From positions 62,001-126,000 of the forward strand of contig NZ_MLFK01000007.1 in the NCBI RefSeq assembly GCF_001879205.1: a stretch of DNA of 64,000 nt. The letters are read 5' to 3'. Positions 18,268-26,557 of this stretch are shown piece by piece. Source of the DNA: Flavobacterium johnsoniae. Its GTDB lineage: Bacteria > Bacteroidota > Bacteroidia > Flavobacteriales > Flavobacteriaceae. Both the position numbers and the translations under genes were made by a program. Within the stretch, counting starts at the first letter, position 1, and the number at the start of each line of letters is the position of its first letter. The notes beneath the pieces were generated by a model that saw nothing but the letters and a program-made list of their open reading frames with translations, was not told the origin of the DNA and did not search any database.

Positions 18268-19461
18268 ATGAACATACACGAATATCAAGGAAAAGAAATT
18301 TTAGCAAGTTACGGAGTACGCGTTCAGCGCGGAATTGTGGCTAACAATGCGGTTGAAGCTGTAGCTGCTGCAAAACAATTAACTGCCGAAACTGGTACAG
18401 GATGGCACGTAATAAAAGCACAAATTCACGCAGGTGGTCGTGGAAAAGGTGGTGGGGTTAAGCTGGCAAAAAACTTACAGCAAGTTGAAGAGTTAGCAGA
18501 ACAAATCATCGGAATGCAATTAATTACACCTCAGACTCCGCCTGAAGGTAAAAAAGTAAACAAAATATTAGTTGCAGAAGATGTTTACTATCCTGGTGAA
18601 AGCGAAACTTCTGAATTTTATGTTTCTGTTTTATTGAATAGAGGTACAGGACGCAACATGATTATGTATTCTACTGAAGGTGGAATGGATATTGAAGAAG
18701 TTGCTGAGCATACACCACACTTAATCTTTACTGAAGAAATCGATCCATCTGTTGGATTACAAGGTTTCCAGGCTAGAAGAGTTGCTTTCAACTTAGGTCT
18801 TTCTGGAAATGCTTTCAAAGAAATGGTGAAATTCATCGATGCATTATACAATGCTTACATTGGTTCTGATGCTTCTATGTTTGAAATCAACCCGGTTTTA
18901 AAAACTTCTGATAACAAAATCTTAGCTGTTGATGCTAAAGTTAACATCGACGATAACGCTTTATACAGACAACCTAAATATGCTGAAATGAGAGATATCC
19001 GTGAGGAGAATCCAATTGAAGTTGAAGCTAAAGAAGTAGGTTTGAATTATGTTGACCTTGACGGTACTGTAGGATGTATGGTAAACGGAGCTGGTCTTGC
19101 AATGGCAACTATGGATTTAATTAAATATGCTGGTTTTGAGCCTGCTAACTTCCTTGACGTAGGAGGAACTGCTGATGCAAAACGTGTTGAAACTGCTTTC
19201 AGAATTATCTTGAAAGATCCAAACGTAAAAGCTATCTTAATTAACATCTTCGGAGGAATCGTTCGTTGTGACCGTGTTGCTCAAGGTGTTGTAGATGCTT
19301 ACAAAAACATGGGAGACGCTATCAATGTGCCAATCATTGTTCGTTTGCAAGGAACAAACGCTGAAATTGCAAAAGAATTAATTGACAACTCTGGTATGCC
19401 AATCTTATCTGCAGTTCAATTCCAAGAAGCTGCTGACCAAGTTAAAGCTGCACTTTCTTAA
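18268..19461 (+). CDS. sucC: Succinyl-CoA synthetase beta subunit (ADP-forming)
   Basis: Forms the ATP-grasp subunit of the citric-acid-cycle enzyme that makes ATP from succinyl-CoA. About 397 residues from the start at 18268 ([17 protein letters not shown]); the longer frame to 18208 would include promoter sequence. Visible are the ATP-grasp segments [17 protein letters not shown], the FEINPVL motif, the [10 protein letters not shown] motif and the [11 protein letters not shown]oA-binding stretch near the C-terminus. The alpha subunit sucD is not adjacent; it is expected elsewhere in the genome. A terminator at 19489 follows. Confidence 0.95.
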   Translation: MNIHEYQGKEILASYGVRVQRGIVANNAVEAVAAAKQLTAETGTGWHVIKAQIHAGGRGKGGGVKLAKNLQQVEELAEQIIGMQLITPQTPPEGKKVNKILVAEDVYYPGESETSEFYVSVLLNRGTGRNMIMYSTEGGMDIEEVAEHTPHLIFTEEIDPSVGLQGFQARRVAFNLGLSGNAFKEMVKFIDALYNAYIGSDASMFEINPVLKTSDNKILAVDAKVNIDDNALYRQPKYAEMRDIREENPIEVEAKEVGLNYVDLDGTVGCMVNGAGLAMATMDLIKYAGFEPANFLDVGGTADAKRVETAFRIILKDPNVKAILINIFGGIVRCDRVAQGVVDAYKNMGDAINVPIIVRLQGTNAEIAKELIDNSGMPILSAVQFQEAADQVKAALS

Positions 19462-19488
19462 TTAAATAAGAAATTCAATTATATAGAA

Positions 19489-19519
19489 AATCCCTTCGAT
19501 ATTCGGAGGGATTTTTTTT
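19489..19519 (+). terminator. Intrinsic terminator of sucC
   Basis: AATCCCTTCG (19489-19498) pairs with CGGAGGGATT (19504-19513), one mismatch in ten, with a five-base loop and a run of eight T (19512-19519). It lies 27 bp after the stop codon. Confidence 0.85.
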
Positions 19520-19528
19520 GGCGTCTGT

Positions 19529-19679
19529 TTAACCGCAAAGTGCGCAAAGTTTTTTGTCAAGGATTATGAATACAAACGCAAAGCTCGCAAAGCGTTGTGC
19601 AAGAAATAGCCACGAATTCACGAATTATTATTATCAAAAATAATTCGTGAATTCGTGGCTAAAAAAACTTTGTGGTTAA
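19529..19679. repeat. Composite inverted repeat (AACCGCAAAG ends, CACGAATTC core)
   Basis: The outer arms begin TTAACCGCAAAG (19529-19540) and end CTTTGTGGTTAA (19668-19679), imperfectly paired. Nested inside is a perfect 23-bp inverted repeat at 19607-19629 and 19639-19661 (core GCCACGAATTCACGAATT) around a 9-base loop. The whole lies between the convergent ends of sucC and the TraB-like gene, 5 bp before the latter's stop. The AACCGCAAAG arms recur at 22459. Confidence 0.85.
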
Positions 19680-19683
19680 AACA

Positions 19684-20484
19684 CTATTTCAAAACAGTTG
19701 ACAATTCCACAATTTCAAATGTTGGGTCGTGTGCTATAAATTCTCTCAGCATTGCAGCATGGCCAGCTCCAAGTAAAACCATAATTTTATTGTCTGTGCT
19801 TTCGGTTAATTTTTGAACTAAAGAATACATGTATAAATTTCTTTTATACCAATTTGAAACTAAAGAAGCACCCGTAAAGTCATCTGGATTTCCAGCTCTG
19901 TTTGCTACTTCTAAATACCATTGTATATTATCTTCATTACTTGCTTTTTGATTGTAATAAAGCATAAGATCTGTTAAAGAACTTTTAGCCATTCTTTCAT
20001 TATTATCTTTTACAAACTTTTCTGTTGACTCAGTAGTTTTTTTCATTAAATCCTTCTGATTCGCTTTTTCCATTGACATCATTAAACTATCATAAGGAAA
20101 GCGGGTGCGATAGTCAATTCCATACATCTTTTTGTGATTCAGTTTTTTAGCCGTACGTAATGCTAATTGAGTAATTTCATTTGCATCTTTTTTTAGTAAA
20201 CTATCAGTGTTTTTATTGTAATACTTATCTAAATCGGCTTGTTTGCTAAATTTCCATTCTACAAATATTTTATCTGGACCAAATTTCTTGATTTTGTTAC
20301 TTATTACTTCGAGTTCCTTTTGGCTCTTTTCAGACATTACGTTAAAAGTATTTATCTTGGCGACATCATGGCCTGGATTTGCGTAATGAAAAGTTCCAAT
20401 TAGTAATATTTGTTTTTTCTTAGCTTGTTGAGCAGAAGTGATGTTAAATGTTATAAGAGCTAGTAATAAAATAATTTTTTGCAT
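19684..20484 (-). CDS. Secreted TraB/DUF5694-like protein
   Basis: 266 residues with signal peptide MQKIILLLALITFNITSAQ. The mature domain begins with a LIGTFHYANPG motif (about residues 28-38) and ends with VLLGAGHAAMLREF (about residues 235-248), two histidine-containing motifs shared with TraB/Tiki/erythromycin-esterase-like folds. A GIDYRTRFPYDS segment lies mid-protein. The closest family I can recall is DUF5694. Activity is unknown, but the His and Glu pattern suggests a metal-dependent hydrolase. A second protein with the same GTxH start (55619) is in this window. Confidence 0.7.
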   Translation of the reverse strand: MQKIILLLALITFNITSAQQAKKKQILLIGTFHYANPGHDVAKINTFNVMSEKSQKELEVISNKIKKFGPDKIFVEWKFSKQADLDKYYNKNTDSLLKKDANEITQLALRTAKKLNHKKMYGIDYRTRFPYDSLMMSMEKANQKDLMKKTTESTEKFVKDNNERMAKSSLTDLMLYYNQKASNEDNIQWYLEVANRAGNPDDFTGASLVSNWYKRNLYMYSLVQKLTESTDNKIMVLLGAGHAAMLREFIAHDPTFEIVELSTVLK

Positions 20485-20705
20485 GGTATTTTGTTTTTAA
20501 ATTCATTGCAAATGTATGGGCAGATTTAGGGCGTTTTTTCTGTTTTTGATGAACACCAGATTCTGTTTGATTAAAGCTGGAAATTCCTCTTTCAAAATTT
20601 ATGTATAAAGTTTTTTGTGTTTCATCATTAAAAAAGTGAGGTTTCATATAAACACCATTTTCATTTAAAGTCATAATCGTATTTTTGATCTTATAACCTG
20701 TATTT

Positions 20706-21746
20706 ATGAAATTAAAAATCCCTTTTTATTATCATGTTGTTCTTTTTCTCGGATTGTTTTTAACTTATTTACTTTGGGAGTACGGCATTAATGATAAAGC
20801 AAAAATAGTACAGCATACCAGGCTTTATTTATGGATTACATCAACATTTTTTCTTTCTGTTTTTATTGTTTACCTGATAAACTTTTATACGTTTTGTGAT
20901 TGGTTCCTGCATAAAAAGAAAATTCATTTTTACTTTTTAAGCATACCTTTTTCATTACTGATTTTTGCAGGTGCTCGCTACGTAATTCAGGAAGTTATTG
21001 TGTATCATATTATCGGAATACATAATTATGATGTACGCGATTTAGAATGGGGATATTACATTAGGGATAATTTCTTTTTTGGACTTCCGGCTGTTATTTT
21101 TAGTGCTTTGAGTTATTTGTTTTGGCAGTCTCAATATTCTCAAAAACAAAATCAGGAATTGCTTTTAGAGAACAAAAAAGCCGAATTTCAAATGCTGAAA
21201 GCGCAGGTTAGCCCGCATTTTTTGTTTAATACGCTGAATTCTTTTTACAGTCAGCTGATTGTAAAAGACGATAAAATGGCTGCAGATGTTTTGGTGCTTT
21301 CTGATTTGCTTCGTTATGTGATTACAGAAACTGATAAAGACGAAGCAATTCTTTCCAAAGAGATTCAGTTTATTCAAAACTACATTCATCTGCAAAAGAA
21401 AAGATTTGAAGATCAGCTGTTTTTAGATTTTACGGTTCAAGGTGAATATTCAAATGAAAAAATCCTCTCTTCGGCATTAATTCATTTTGTTGAAAATGTT
21501 TTCAAACATGGAAAATTTAATAATGAAGCAGAGAAAGCGATTATTTCAATTCAAATAAAAGACACTTTTTTAGAAATTTCGACTTTCAATTATTTCATTG
21601 AAGGCGAAAATTATTCGTCAACCGGAATTGGTTTTGATAATCTGATAAAAAGGTTAGAATATACATATAAAGGGCAATTTGTTCTTGAAAAAACTGAAGA
21701 AAATAATACCTTTAAAACTTACTTAAAAATACCACTAAAAAAATAA
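20706..21746 (+). CDS. LytS/YehU-type sensor histidine kinase
   Basis: 346 residues. Four hydrophobic membrane segments occur in the first 140 residues, followed by a charged coiled linker (SQKQNQELLLENKKAEF). The His_kinase motif VSPHFLFNTLNSFYSQL carries the phosphorylated His near residue 170, and the ATPase part shows VENVFKHG (N box) and GIGFDNLIKRL (G box). It acts in the inner membrane, passing phosphate to the LytT-type regulator 3 bp downstream. The signal sensed is not evident. Confidence 0.88.
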   Translation: MKLKIPFYYHVVLFLGLFLTYLLWEYGINDKAKIVQHTRLYLWITSTFFLSVFIVYLINFYTFCDWFLHKKKIHFYFLSIPFSLLIFAGARYVIQEVIVYHIIGIHNYDVRDLEWGYYIRDNFFFGLPAVIFSALSYLFWQSQYSQKQNQELLLENKKAEFQMLKAQVSPHFLFNTLNSFYSQLIVKDDKMAADVLVLSDLLRYVITETDKDEAILSKEIQFIQNYIHLQKKRFEDQLFLDFTVQGEYSNEKILSSALIHFVENVFKHGKFNNEAEKAIISIQIKDTFLEISTFNYFIEGENYSSTGIGFDNLIKRLEYTYKGQFVLEKTEENNTFKTYLKIPLKK

Positions 21747-21749
21747 TAT

Positions 21750-22457
21750 ATGGCCTTTAAATGTATCATTTTGGATGATGAACCGCCTGCAACCCGTATT
21801 TTGGAAAATTATATAGGGAAAGTCAATTTTCTGGAAAAAACAGGGGTTTTTAACGATTCATTAAAAGCGCTGGAATTTTTAAACACACAAGCTGTAGATG
21901 TAATTTTTCTGGACATTCAAATGCCGCAATTAACAGGTCTGCAGATTTCGAGAATTATTTCAAAAGATATAAAAATCATTTTTACAACTGCTTATCCTGA
22001 TTTTGCTTTAGAAGGTTTTGAATTAAACGCAGTTGATTATTTATTAAAACCAATTGCCTTCGAACGTTTTTATCAGGCCGTTTCTAAGCTTAACTCTGAG
22101 CCTAAAACGGCGGTATCAAGCCAAAATAATGCTCCTGATTTTTTATTTGTTAAAACAGATGGAAAGAATAAATTCCAAAAAGTTTTTCTGAGCGATATTT
22201 TGTATGTAGAAAGTCTGCAGAATTATGTTTGCATTCATACTTCAAAACAGCAGATTATTACGCATTCATCTTTAAAGAATATAGCAGAATCATTGCCCAA
22301 AAATGATTTTATCCAGATACAAAAATCGTATGTTGTTTCTTTGAAGCATATTGAATCAACAGATAATTTTTCCGTATTTATAAATGGAAAAGAACTCCCA
22401 ATTGGTGCAACTTTTAAAGATGCTTTTTTTGAAAAAATAGAAGAAAATAAGATTTAA
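21750..22457 (+). CDS. LytTR-family response regulator
   Basis: 235 residues. The receiver domain (residues 1-115) shows the acidic pair DDE near residue 9, the phosphoacceptor in VIFLDIQMPQLTG (about residue 55), and conserved Thr and Lys (FTTAYP; LLKPI). The C-terminal LytTR DNA-binding domain (about residues 130-235) includes SLQNYVCIHTS and FIQIQKSYVVSLKHI. It follows the sensor kinase by 3 bp, so the pair is one operon. Target genes are not known; LytTR sites could not be assigned. Confidence 0.92.
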   Translation: MAFKCIILDDEPPATRILENYIGKVNFLEKTGVFNDSLKALEFLNTQAVDVIFLDIQMPQLTGLQISRIISKDIKIIFTTAYPDFALEGFELNAVDYLLKPIAFERFYQAVSKLNSEPKTAVSSQNNAPDFLFVKTDGKNKFQKVFLSDILYVESLQNYVCIHTSKQQIITHSSLKNIAESLPKNDFIQIQKSYVVSLKHIESTDNFSVFINGKELPIGATFKDAFFEKIEENKI

Positions 22458-22458
22458 A

Positions 22459-22549
22459 ATAACCGCAAAGAACGCTAAGATATTTGCGAATCTTTGTCAT
22501 TATAAACGCAAAGTCTTATAAGTAAAAAACTTAGCGTACTTTGCGGTTA
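22459..22549. repeat. Imperfect inverted repeat (AACCGCAAAG family) between convergent genes
   Basis: The left arm TAACCGCAAAG-A-ACGCTAAG (22459-22478) pairs with CTTAGCGT-AC-TTTGCGGTTA (22530-22549), with a variable centre that holds another GCAAAG motif. It starts 2 bp after the LytTR stop and ends 10 bp before the stop of the convergent DUF1456 gene, so it could stop transcription in both directions. The arms match the outer arms of the composite repeat at 19529. Confidence 0.8.
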
Positions 22550-22559
22550 AATAATCAGA

Positions 22560-23015
22560 TTAAGATTTCTTATTTTTCCCGTTTTTGTAAACTACTTTTT
22601 CTACTACCTGAATTTTTGGTGCTGCAGGTTTTTTCTTGAATGGCTTTTTAGCTCCTGTAGATTTCGGTTTTTGATCGCCTCTTGATTTTTCAGAATCTTT
22701 CGGACTTGCTTTAAATTCCGGTCTGTCTTTCGATGTTTCTTTCTTTGGAATTTCTGCTTTATGTTTAGCTAAAACGTCTGTTGGATTTTTAGGGTTTTCT
22801 TTCGTTCCTCTTAAATGAATTACTAATCCGTTTAAGAAATTGCGTAAAACCTGATCGCCGCATTCCATGTAATTAGGATGATCTTCGGCTCTGAAAAAAG
22901 CGCCCAATTCTGATTTTGAAATTCTAAAATCTACTAATTCCAGAATTTCAACTATTTGGTCATCACGGAGCATCAAAGCCACGCGAAGTTTTTTAAGTAT
23001 ATCGTTATTTGTCAT
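22560..23015 (-). CDS. DUF1456 (YehS-like) protein
   Basis: 151 residues. Two similar short segments, NNDILKKLRVALMLRDDQIVE (about residues 3-23) and YMECGDQVLRNFLNGLVIHLR (about 50-70), are the two DUF1456 repeats. They are followed by a Lys/Pro-rich basic tail (residues about 85-151) not found in the short E. coli YehS and probably binding nucleic acid or ribosomes. No catalytic residues are visible and the function is unknown. It is convergent with the LytT gene and stands alone. Confidence 0.8.
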   Translation of the reverse strand: MTNNDILKKLRVALMLRDDQIVEILELVDFRISKSELGAFFRAEDHPNYMECGDQVLRNFLNGLVIHLRGTKENPKNPTDVLAKHKAEIPKKETSKDRPEFKASPKDSEKSRGDQKPKSTGAKKPFKKKPAAPKIQVVEKVVYKNGKNKKS

Positions 23016-23118
23016 AATTTTTGTTTCAGGTTTTTTTGTTTCAAGTTTCAGGTTTTACCAATCCTTGACTCCAATTTAAAACTTATTATATTTTTGCAAA
23101 GGTAGTTTTTTAAAATGA

Positions 23119-24153
23119 TTAAAACCGAGAATTAAATTCATTTAAAACATCGACCAATTTGTCCAAATCTTCTTTAAGATGATTGGCTGTAATTACAATT
23201 CTATTGAGAGGTTCAGCCTCTTTTGTATATTTAAAACTGGCAATAATTATTTTTTCAGATTTTAATTTTTCCACTAAGTCATTTGGTAAAAGATAAATCA
23301 GGGGATAGTTTTTGTCAAACTTGATGTTATTGTTTTTGATTAAAATCGAATCGATATAATTTAAATTATCCTGTAATTTGTGATACTGTACTTTATAAAT
23401 TTCTGAAGCATCAAAAAGTGTCTGTACAAAAGCAGGATTCATTCCGGCTGCACTTGTAAAAGTTTCCAGTTCTTTCATTTCGTTGATAAAATTAAAATCG
23501 CCTGCAATAACGCCTCCGGTTAAACCAAATGCTTTTCCTAAAGAAGAAATCATAATTTTCCTTTTAACAGGATATGGAATCGAGGCGTAAATTCCGCATC
23601 CGTTTCTGCCTAAAACTCCAAATGAATGTGATTCATCCACAATTAATGTAATTTCTTTATGATTTGGAATTTGGTTCAGAAAAGAAAGATCAACAGCTTT
23701 TGTCTGAAAAGCCGGAACTCCATCTGTAAGGACCGTTATTTTCTCTGGTTTAGAGTCTAATAAGCGTTCGTTTATCTGATTCCCTGTAAATACAGGCTGA
23801 CTGTTTTCAATTTTAATCGCCGGATGCGGATCGTTTACATGAAAATAACAATCTGTTTCGTTTTTTATTTTATCTAAAACAAGTTTTGCAGCCAGCATTC
23901 CCGATGAAACCGTAACGGCACTTTCTGAGCCAATATGTGATGCTAAAAAGTTTTCACCCTTCTCATAAGCGCTTAATTTTATATTGGCTGTTCTGGAACT
24001 TCCATAAGTAGTTCCCCAATTAAGAATATTCTGAATGACAAGATCCTGAAAATTCTTGTTGGTTGGCAGTCCTAAATAAGCAGTTCCGCCAAAATACAAA
24101 TATTGTTCCTGGTCAATTTCAATAGTTCTATCGGGAAATTTTTCTACTATCAT
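23119..24153 (-). CDS. PLP-dependent alpha-oxoamine-synthase-like enzyme
   Basis: 344 residues, shorter than typical 8-amino-7-oxononanoate synthase or 2-amino-3-ketobutyrate ligase (about 385). Aminotransferase fold I features are the DESHSFGVLG motif (PLP Asp and His near residue 190) and the PLP lysine in SLGKAFGLTGG near residue 220. It probably joins an amino acid to an acyl-CoA, but the substrate is unknown. It starts 2 bp after the stop of the dipeptide epimerase, so the two are co-translated and probably act in one pathway. Confidence 0.75.
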   Translation of the reverse strand: MIVEKFPDRTIEIDQEQYLYFGGTAYLGLPTNKNFQDLVIQNILNWGTTYGSSRTANIKLSAYEKGENFLASHIGSESAVTVSSGMLAAKLVLDKIKNETDCYFHVNDPHPAIKIENSQPVFTGNQINERLLDSKPEKITVLTDGVPAFQTKAVDLSFLNQIPNHKEITLIVDESHSFGVLGRNGCGIYASIPYPVKRKIMISSLGKAFGLTGGVIAGDFNFINEMKELETFTSAAGMNPAFVQTLFDASEIYKVQYHKLQDNLNYIDSILIKNNNIKFDKNYPLIYLLPNDLVEKLKSEKIIIASFKYTKEAEPLNRIVITANHLKEDLDKLVDVLNEFNSRF

Positions 24154-24155
24154 TT

Positions 24156-25166
24156 TTACAGAAGTGTAACTCCGGTTCCGTTAAGATTAGAATAGCTCAC
24201 AACGCCATCTTTTATGGTTACTCCGGTTGCAATATCTTCTGCCAGAAGAAGCGCACCATCCATGTCTACATAATCAAGCTGAGGCAGTAAATGTGCAATA
24301 GCAGAAATTCCAACAGTAGATTCGGTCATACAGCCCACCATTGTTTTTAAGCCTAATTTTTTGGCTTCCTCTATCATTCGTTTTCCGGGAGTTAAACCGC
24401 CGCATTTTACCAATTTGACATTTACGCCATGAAAGTGATTGAAACATTTTGCCACATCTTCTTCAATAATGCAGCTTTCATCAGCAATTACAGGAAGAAC
24501 GGAATGTTTGAAAACTTCTTTGTGACCTTCCCAATTATCAGCTTTCATAGGCTGTTCTAAAAACTCAACCCCCAGTTTTTTTAATTCAATAGAATTATTG
24601 ATGGTTTCTTCAACTCCCCAGCCGCAGTTGGCATCAATTCTAAAAACGGCATTGGTGTGTTTTCTAAGTTCTTTTACAATAGCAATATCTTCTTTTGTTC
24701 CTAATTTAATTTTGTAAATAGGCCACGGAAGTTCCTGCATTTTGGAAACCATTTTGTCAATAGAAGCAATCCCGATTGTATAATCAGTGAGCGGATTTTT
24801 TTCGGTTGTGTAGTTCCATAATTTGTATAACTTTTTGCCTTTTTTACGAGCATATAAATCATTATAAGCCAGATCTAAAGCACAAAGCGCAAACATATCG
24901 TCTTTTAAATACGGATGAATTTTTGCCCAAAATACTTCGGGAGTTTCATTTTCTGTATTTTCAATAATGCTTCTTATTTTTTCCAAATCCTGCATCATCA
25001 TCGGAACGGTTGTGTTGTAATACGGGTTTGAAGTGGCTTCTCCAAAACCAGAAAAGCCCTCACTTTGTAATTCTACAATCAATGAAGGTTGAAAATCAAT
25101 TGATTCTCTCGAAATGGTAAAAGTATGTTTTAGCTTGAGATTATATTCTCTTAAAATTAGTTTCAT
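24156..25166 (-). CDS. Dipeptide epimerase (enolase superfamily, L-Ala-D/L-Glu type)
   Basis: 336 residues. The muconate-lactonising-enzyme-like fold is shown by the second-strand lysines in YKIKLGTKED (about residue 152), the metal ligands DANCGW, EQP and ADES (about residues 178-236), and the acid-base lysine of VKLVKCGG (about residue 255). Relatives invert the second residue of L-Ala-D-Glu or related dipeptides released in murein recycling. The exact dipeptide cannot be read from sequence. Upstream of the oxoamine-like gene in one operon. Confidence 0.82.
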   Translation of the reverse strand: MKLILREYNLKLKHTFTISRESIDFQPSLIVELQSEGFSGFGEATSNPYYNTTVPMMMQDLEKIRSIIENTENETPEVFWAKIHPYLKDDMFALCALDLAYNDLYARKKGKKLYKLWNYTTEKNPLTDYTIGIASIDKMVSKMQELPWPIYKIKLGTKEDIAIVKELRKHTNAVFRIDANCGWGVEETINNSIELKKLGVEFLEQPMKADNWEGHKEVFKHSVLPVIADESCIIEEDVAKCFNHFHGVNVKLVKCGGLTPGKRMIEEAKKLGLKTMVGCMTESTVGISAIAHLLPQLDYVDMDGALLLAEDIATGVTIKDGVVSYSNLNGTGVTLL

Positions 25167-25214
25167 GGTTAATGAGCTTGTTTCCGTTTTTTTGTTGGGT
25201 TTAAAAATAGAACA

Positions 25215-26444
25215 TTAATTCTTTTTAATTGACATTTTTACACCTATTCCTGTTTGTAAATCCGGGGCATTATCCAAATTTAAATCTTCTCTAAGATACA
25301 CAAAATAAGAGAATCGTTTTGTAGAATAAGTACAAATAAAACTCCATCCTTCTACGTCTTCGTATAAATGTGATATTGTTTTCTGCCAGTGTGTATTTAT
25401 TCTTTCGCCGGTTAAAACCATATAATCCATATCTTTTTTCTTGTTATAAGAATTCTGGAAGTTATAATTGATGCCGTAAGAAATACGGTTGTTGTTTCTA
25501 AGTTTTACTTTGTAATCAATTAGGCCTTCAAAACTGCATAAGAAATCCTGATTGCTTATGTTTACACCGTCTCCATATTCCAAAATATGCTGGCGCAAAA
25601 CACCTGCACTTAATCCAAAACTTAAAATGTTTTTATTTTTGATGATTATTTTTTTTAGAATAGAGGAGGAAACGCCAAAATCAGCAGCAGGATTATATCT
25701 GGAAGTATTTATGCCCAGCTGTGCCCCAAAATTCAAATAAATATGATGTTTTTCATTCATCTCTAACTTGGGATAGTAGGTGTAATTCAGATCAAATCCT
25801 GAAATGATAAAATCATTATTATTCATTGTTAAGACTTTGTCATTTTCATCTTTATATGATATGCCGGCTTTATTTATACCGTAATGATATCTTGAAAAAG
25901 GATCTTTTCCGCCGGCAATATTTCGGTGAAACCATTCAATAAATTCATCTGAGGTGAAAACAGAAAATGGATATTTGCCCCGATCAAGAGAATTGGCCCG
26001 CAGGCTGAAACTAAGTTCGTGATTCACCGTAAGCGGTAATGTAAAGTTGAATCGATAAGATCGAATAACACCATCGGCTGTAAATTCTTTGGTTTTTGAA
26101 GGCGTTTTATCTAGATCGAATGCATATTCACGTACATGCCAAACTAAATTTTTAGACTTTTCGCGATCATCAGGATTGGTTAGTTCGTATGATTTTACAT
26201 AAGGAAGAACAACGTTTCCGCTCGAAACTTCAAATGAAAATGAATATTTATCGGGAGAACGAACGTTAAAATTATGGTTTAATCTCGAAATATAAATTCC
26301 AAAGGGATGTGTCGAAAGGGTGTAAGGTTTTATAATATCTGAAGAATTCTCTATTTCATGATTCCAAAAATCGTCCTGATTTGACTGCGCACAGGAAAAG
26401 GAATTAAAAATTAAAAAAATAAAAAAGAGTAAATAATATTTCAT
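25215..26444 (-). CDS. Outer-membrane beta-barrel-like protein (DUF3187-like?)
   Basis: 409 residues. The signal peptide MKYYLLFFIFLIFNSFSCAQ ends at a Cys-Ala-Gln, with possible cleavage there. The rest is rich in amphipathic strands with aromatic ends, many Tyr/Phe/Asn and a closing VYLREDLNL...IGVKMSI strand, as in outer-membrane barrels. The segment LPLTVNHELSFSLRAN followed by ...EWFHR recalls DUF3187 proteins, but this match is weak. Same strand as the epimerase 48 bp downstream; functional link unclear. Confidence 0.5.
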   Translation of the reverse strand: MKYYLLFFIFLIFNSFSCAQSNQDDFWNHEIENSSDIIKPYTLSTHPFGIYISRLNHNFNVRSPDKYSFSFEVSSGNVVLPYVKSYELTNPDDREKSKNLVWHVREYAFDLDKTPSKTKEFTADGVIRSYRFNFTLPLTVNHELSFSLRANSLDRGKYPFSVFTSDEFIEWFHRNIAGGKDPFSRYHYGINKAGISYKDENDKVLTMNNNDFIISGFDLNYTYYPKLEMNEKHHIYLNFGAQLGINTSRYNPAADFGVSSSILKKIIIKNKNILSFGLSAGVLRQHILEYGDGVNISNQDFLCSFEGLIDYKVKLRNNNRISYGINYNFQNSYNKKKDMDYMVLTGERINTHWQKTISHLYEDVEGWSFICTYSTKRFSYFVYLREDLNLDNAPDLQTGIGVKMSIKKN

Positions 26445-26557
26445 TTCAGAATTTAAAAATTTTGATAAATCTAATGAATTTTAAAAATATTAGATTAGAT
26501 AATTCTTAAAAAATGAATTTAGTAATTACTCTTTTTAACTTTTTAACAGCAAATTGA

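Noticed and set aside
20444..20674. 76-codon minus-strand frame before the TraB-like gene
   Set aside because: It overlaps that gene's signal-peptide start, has no recognisable domain and no promoter; not convincing.
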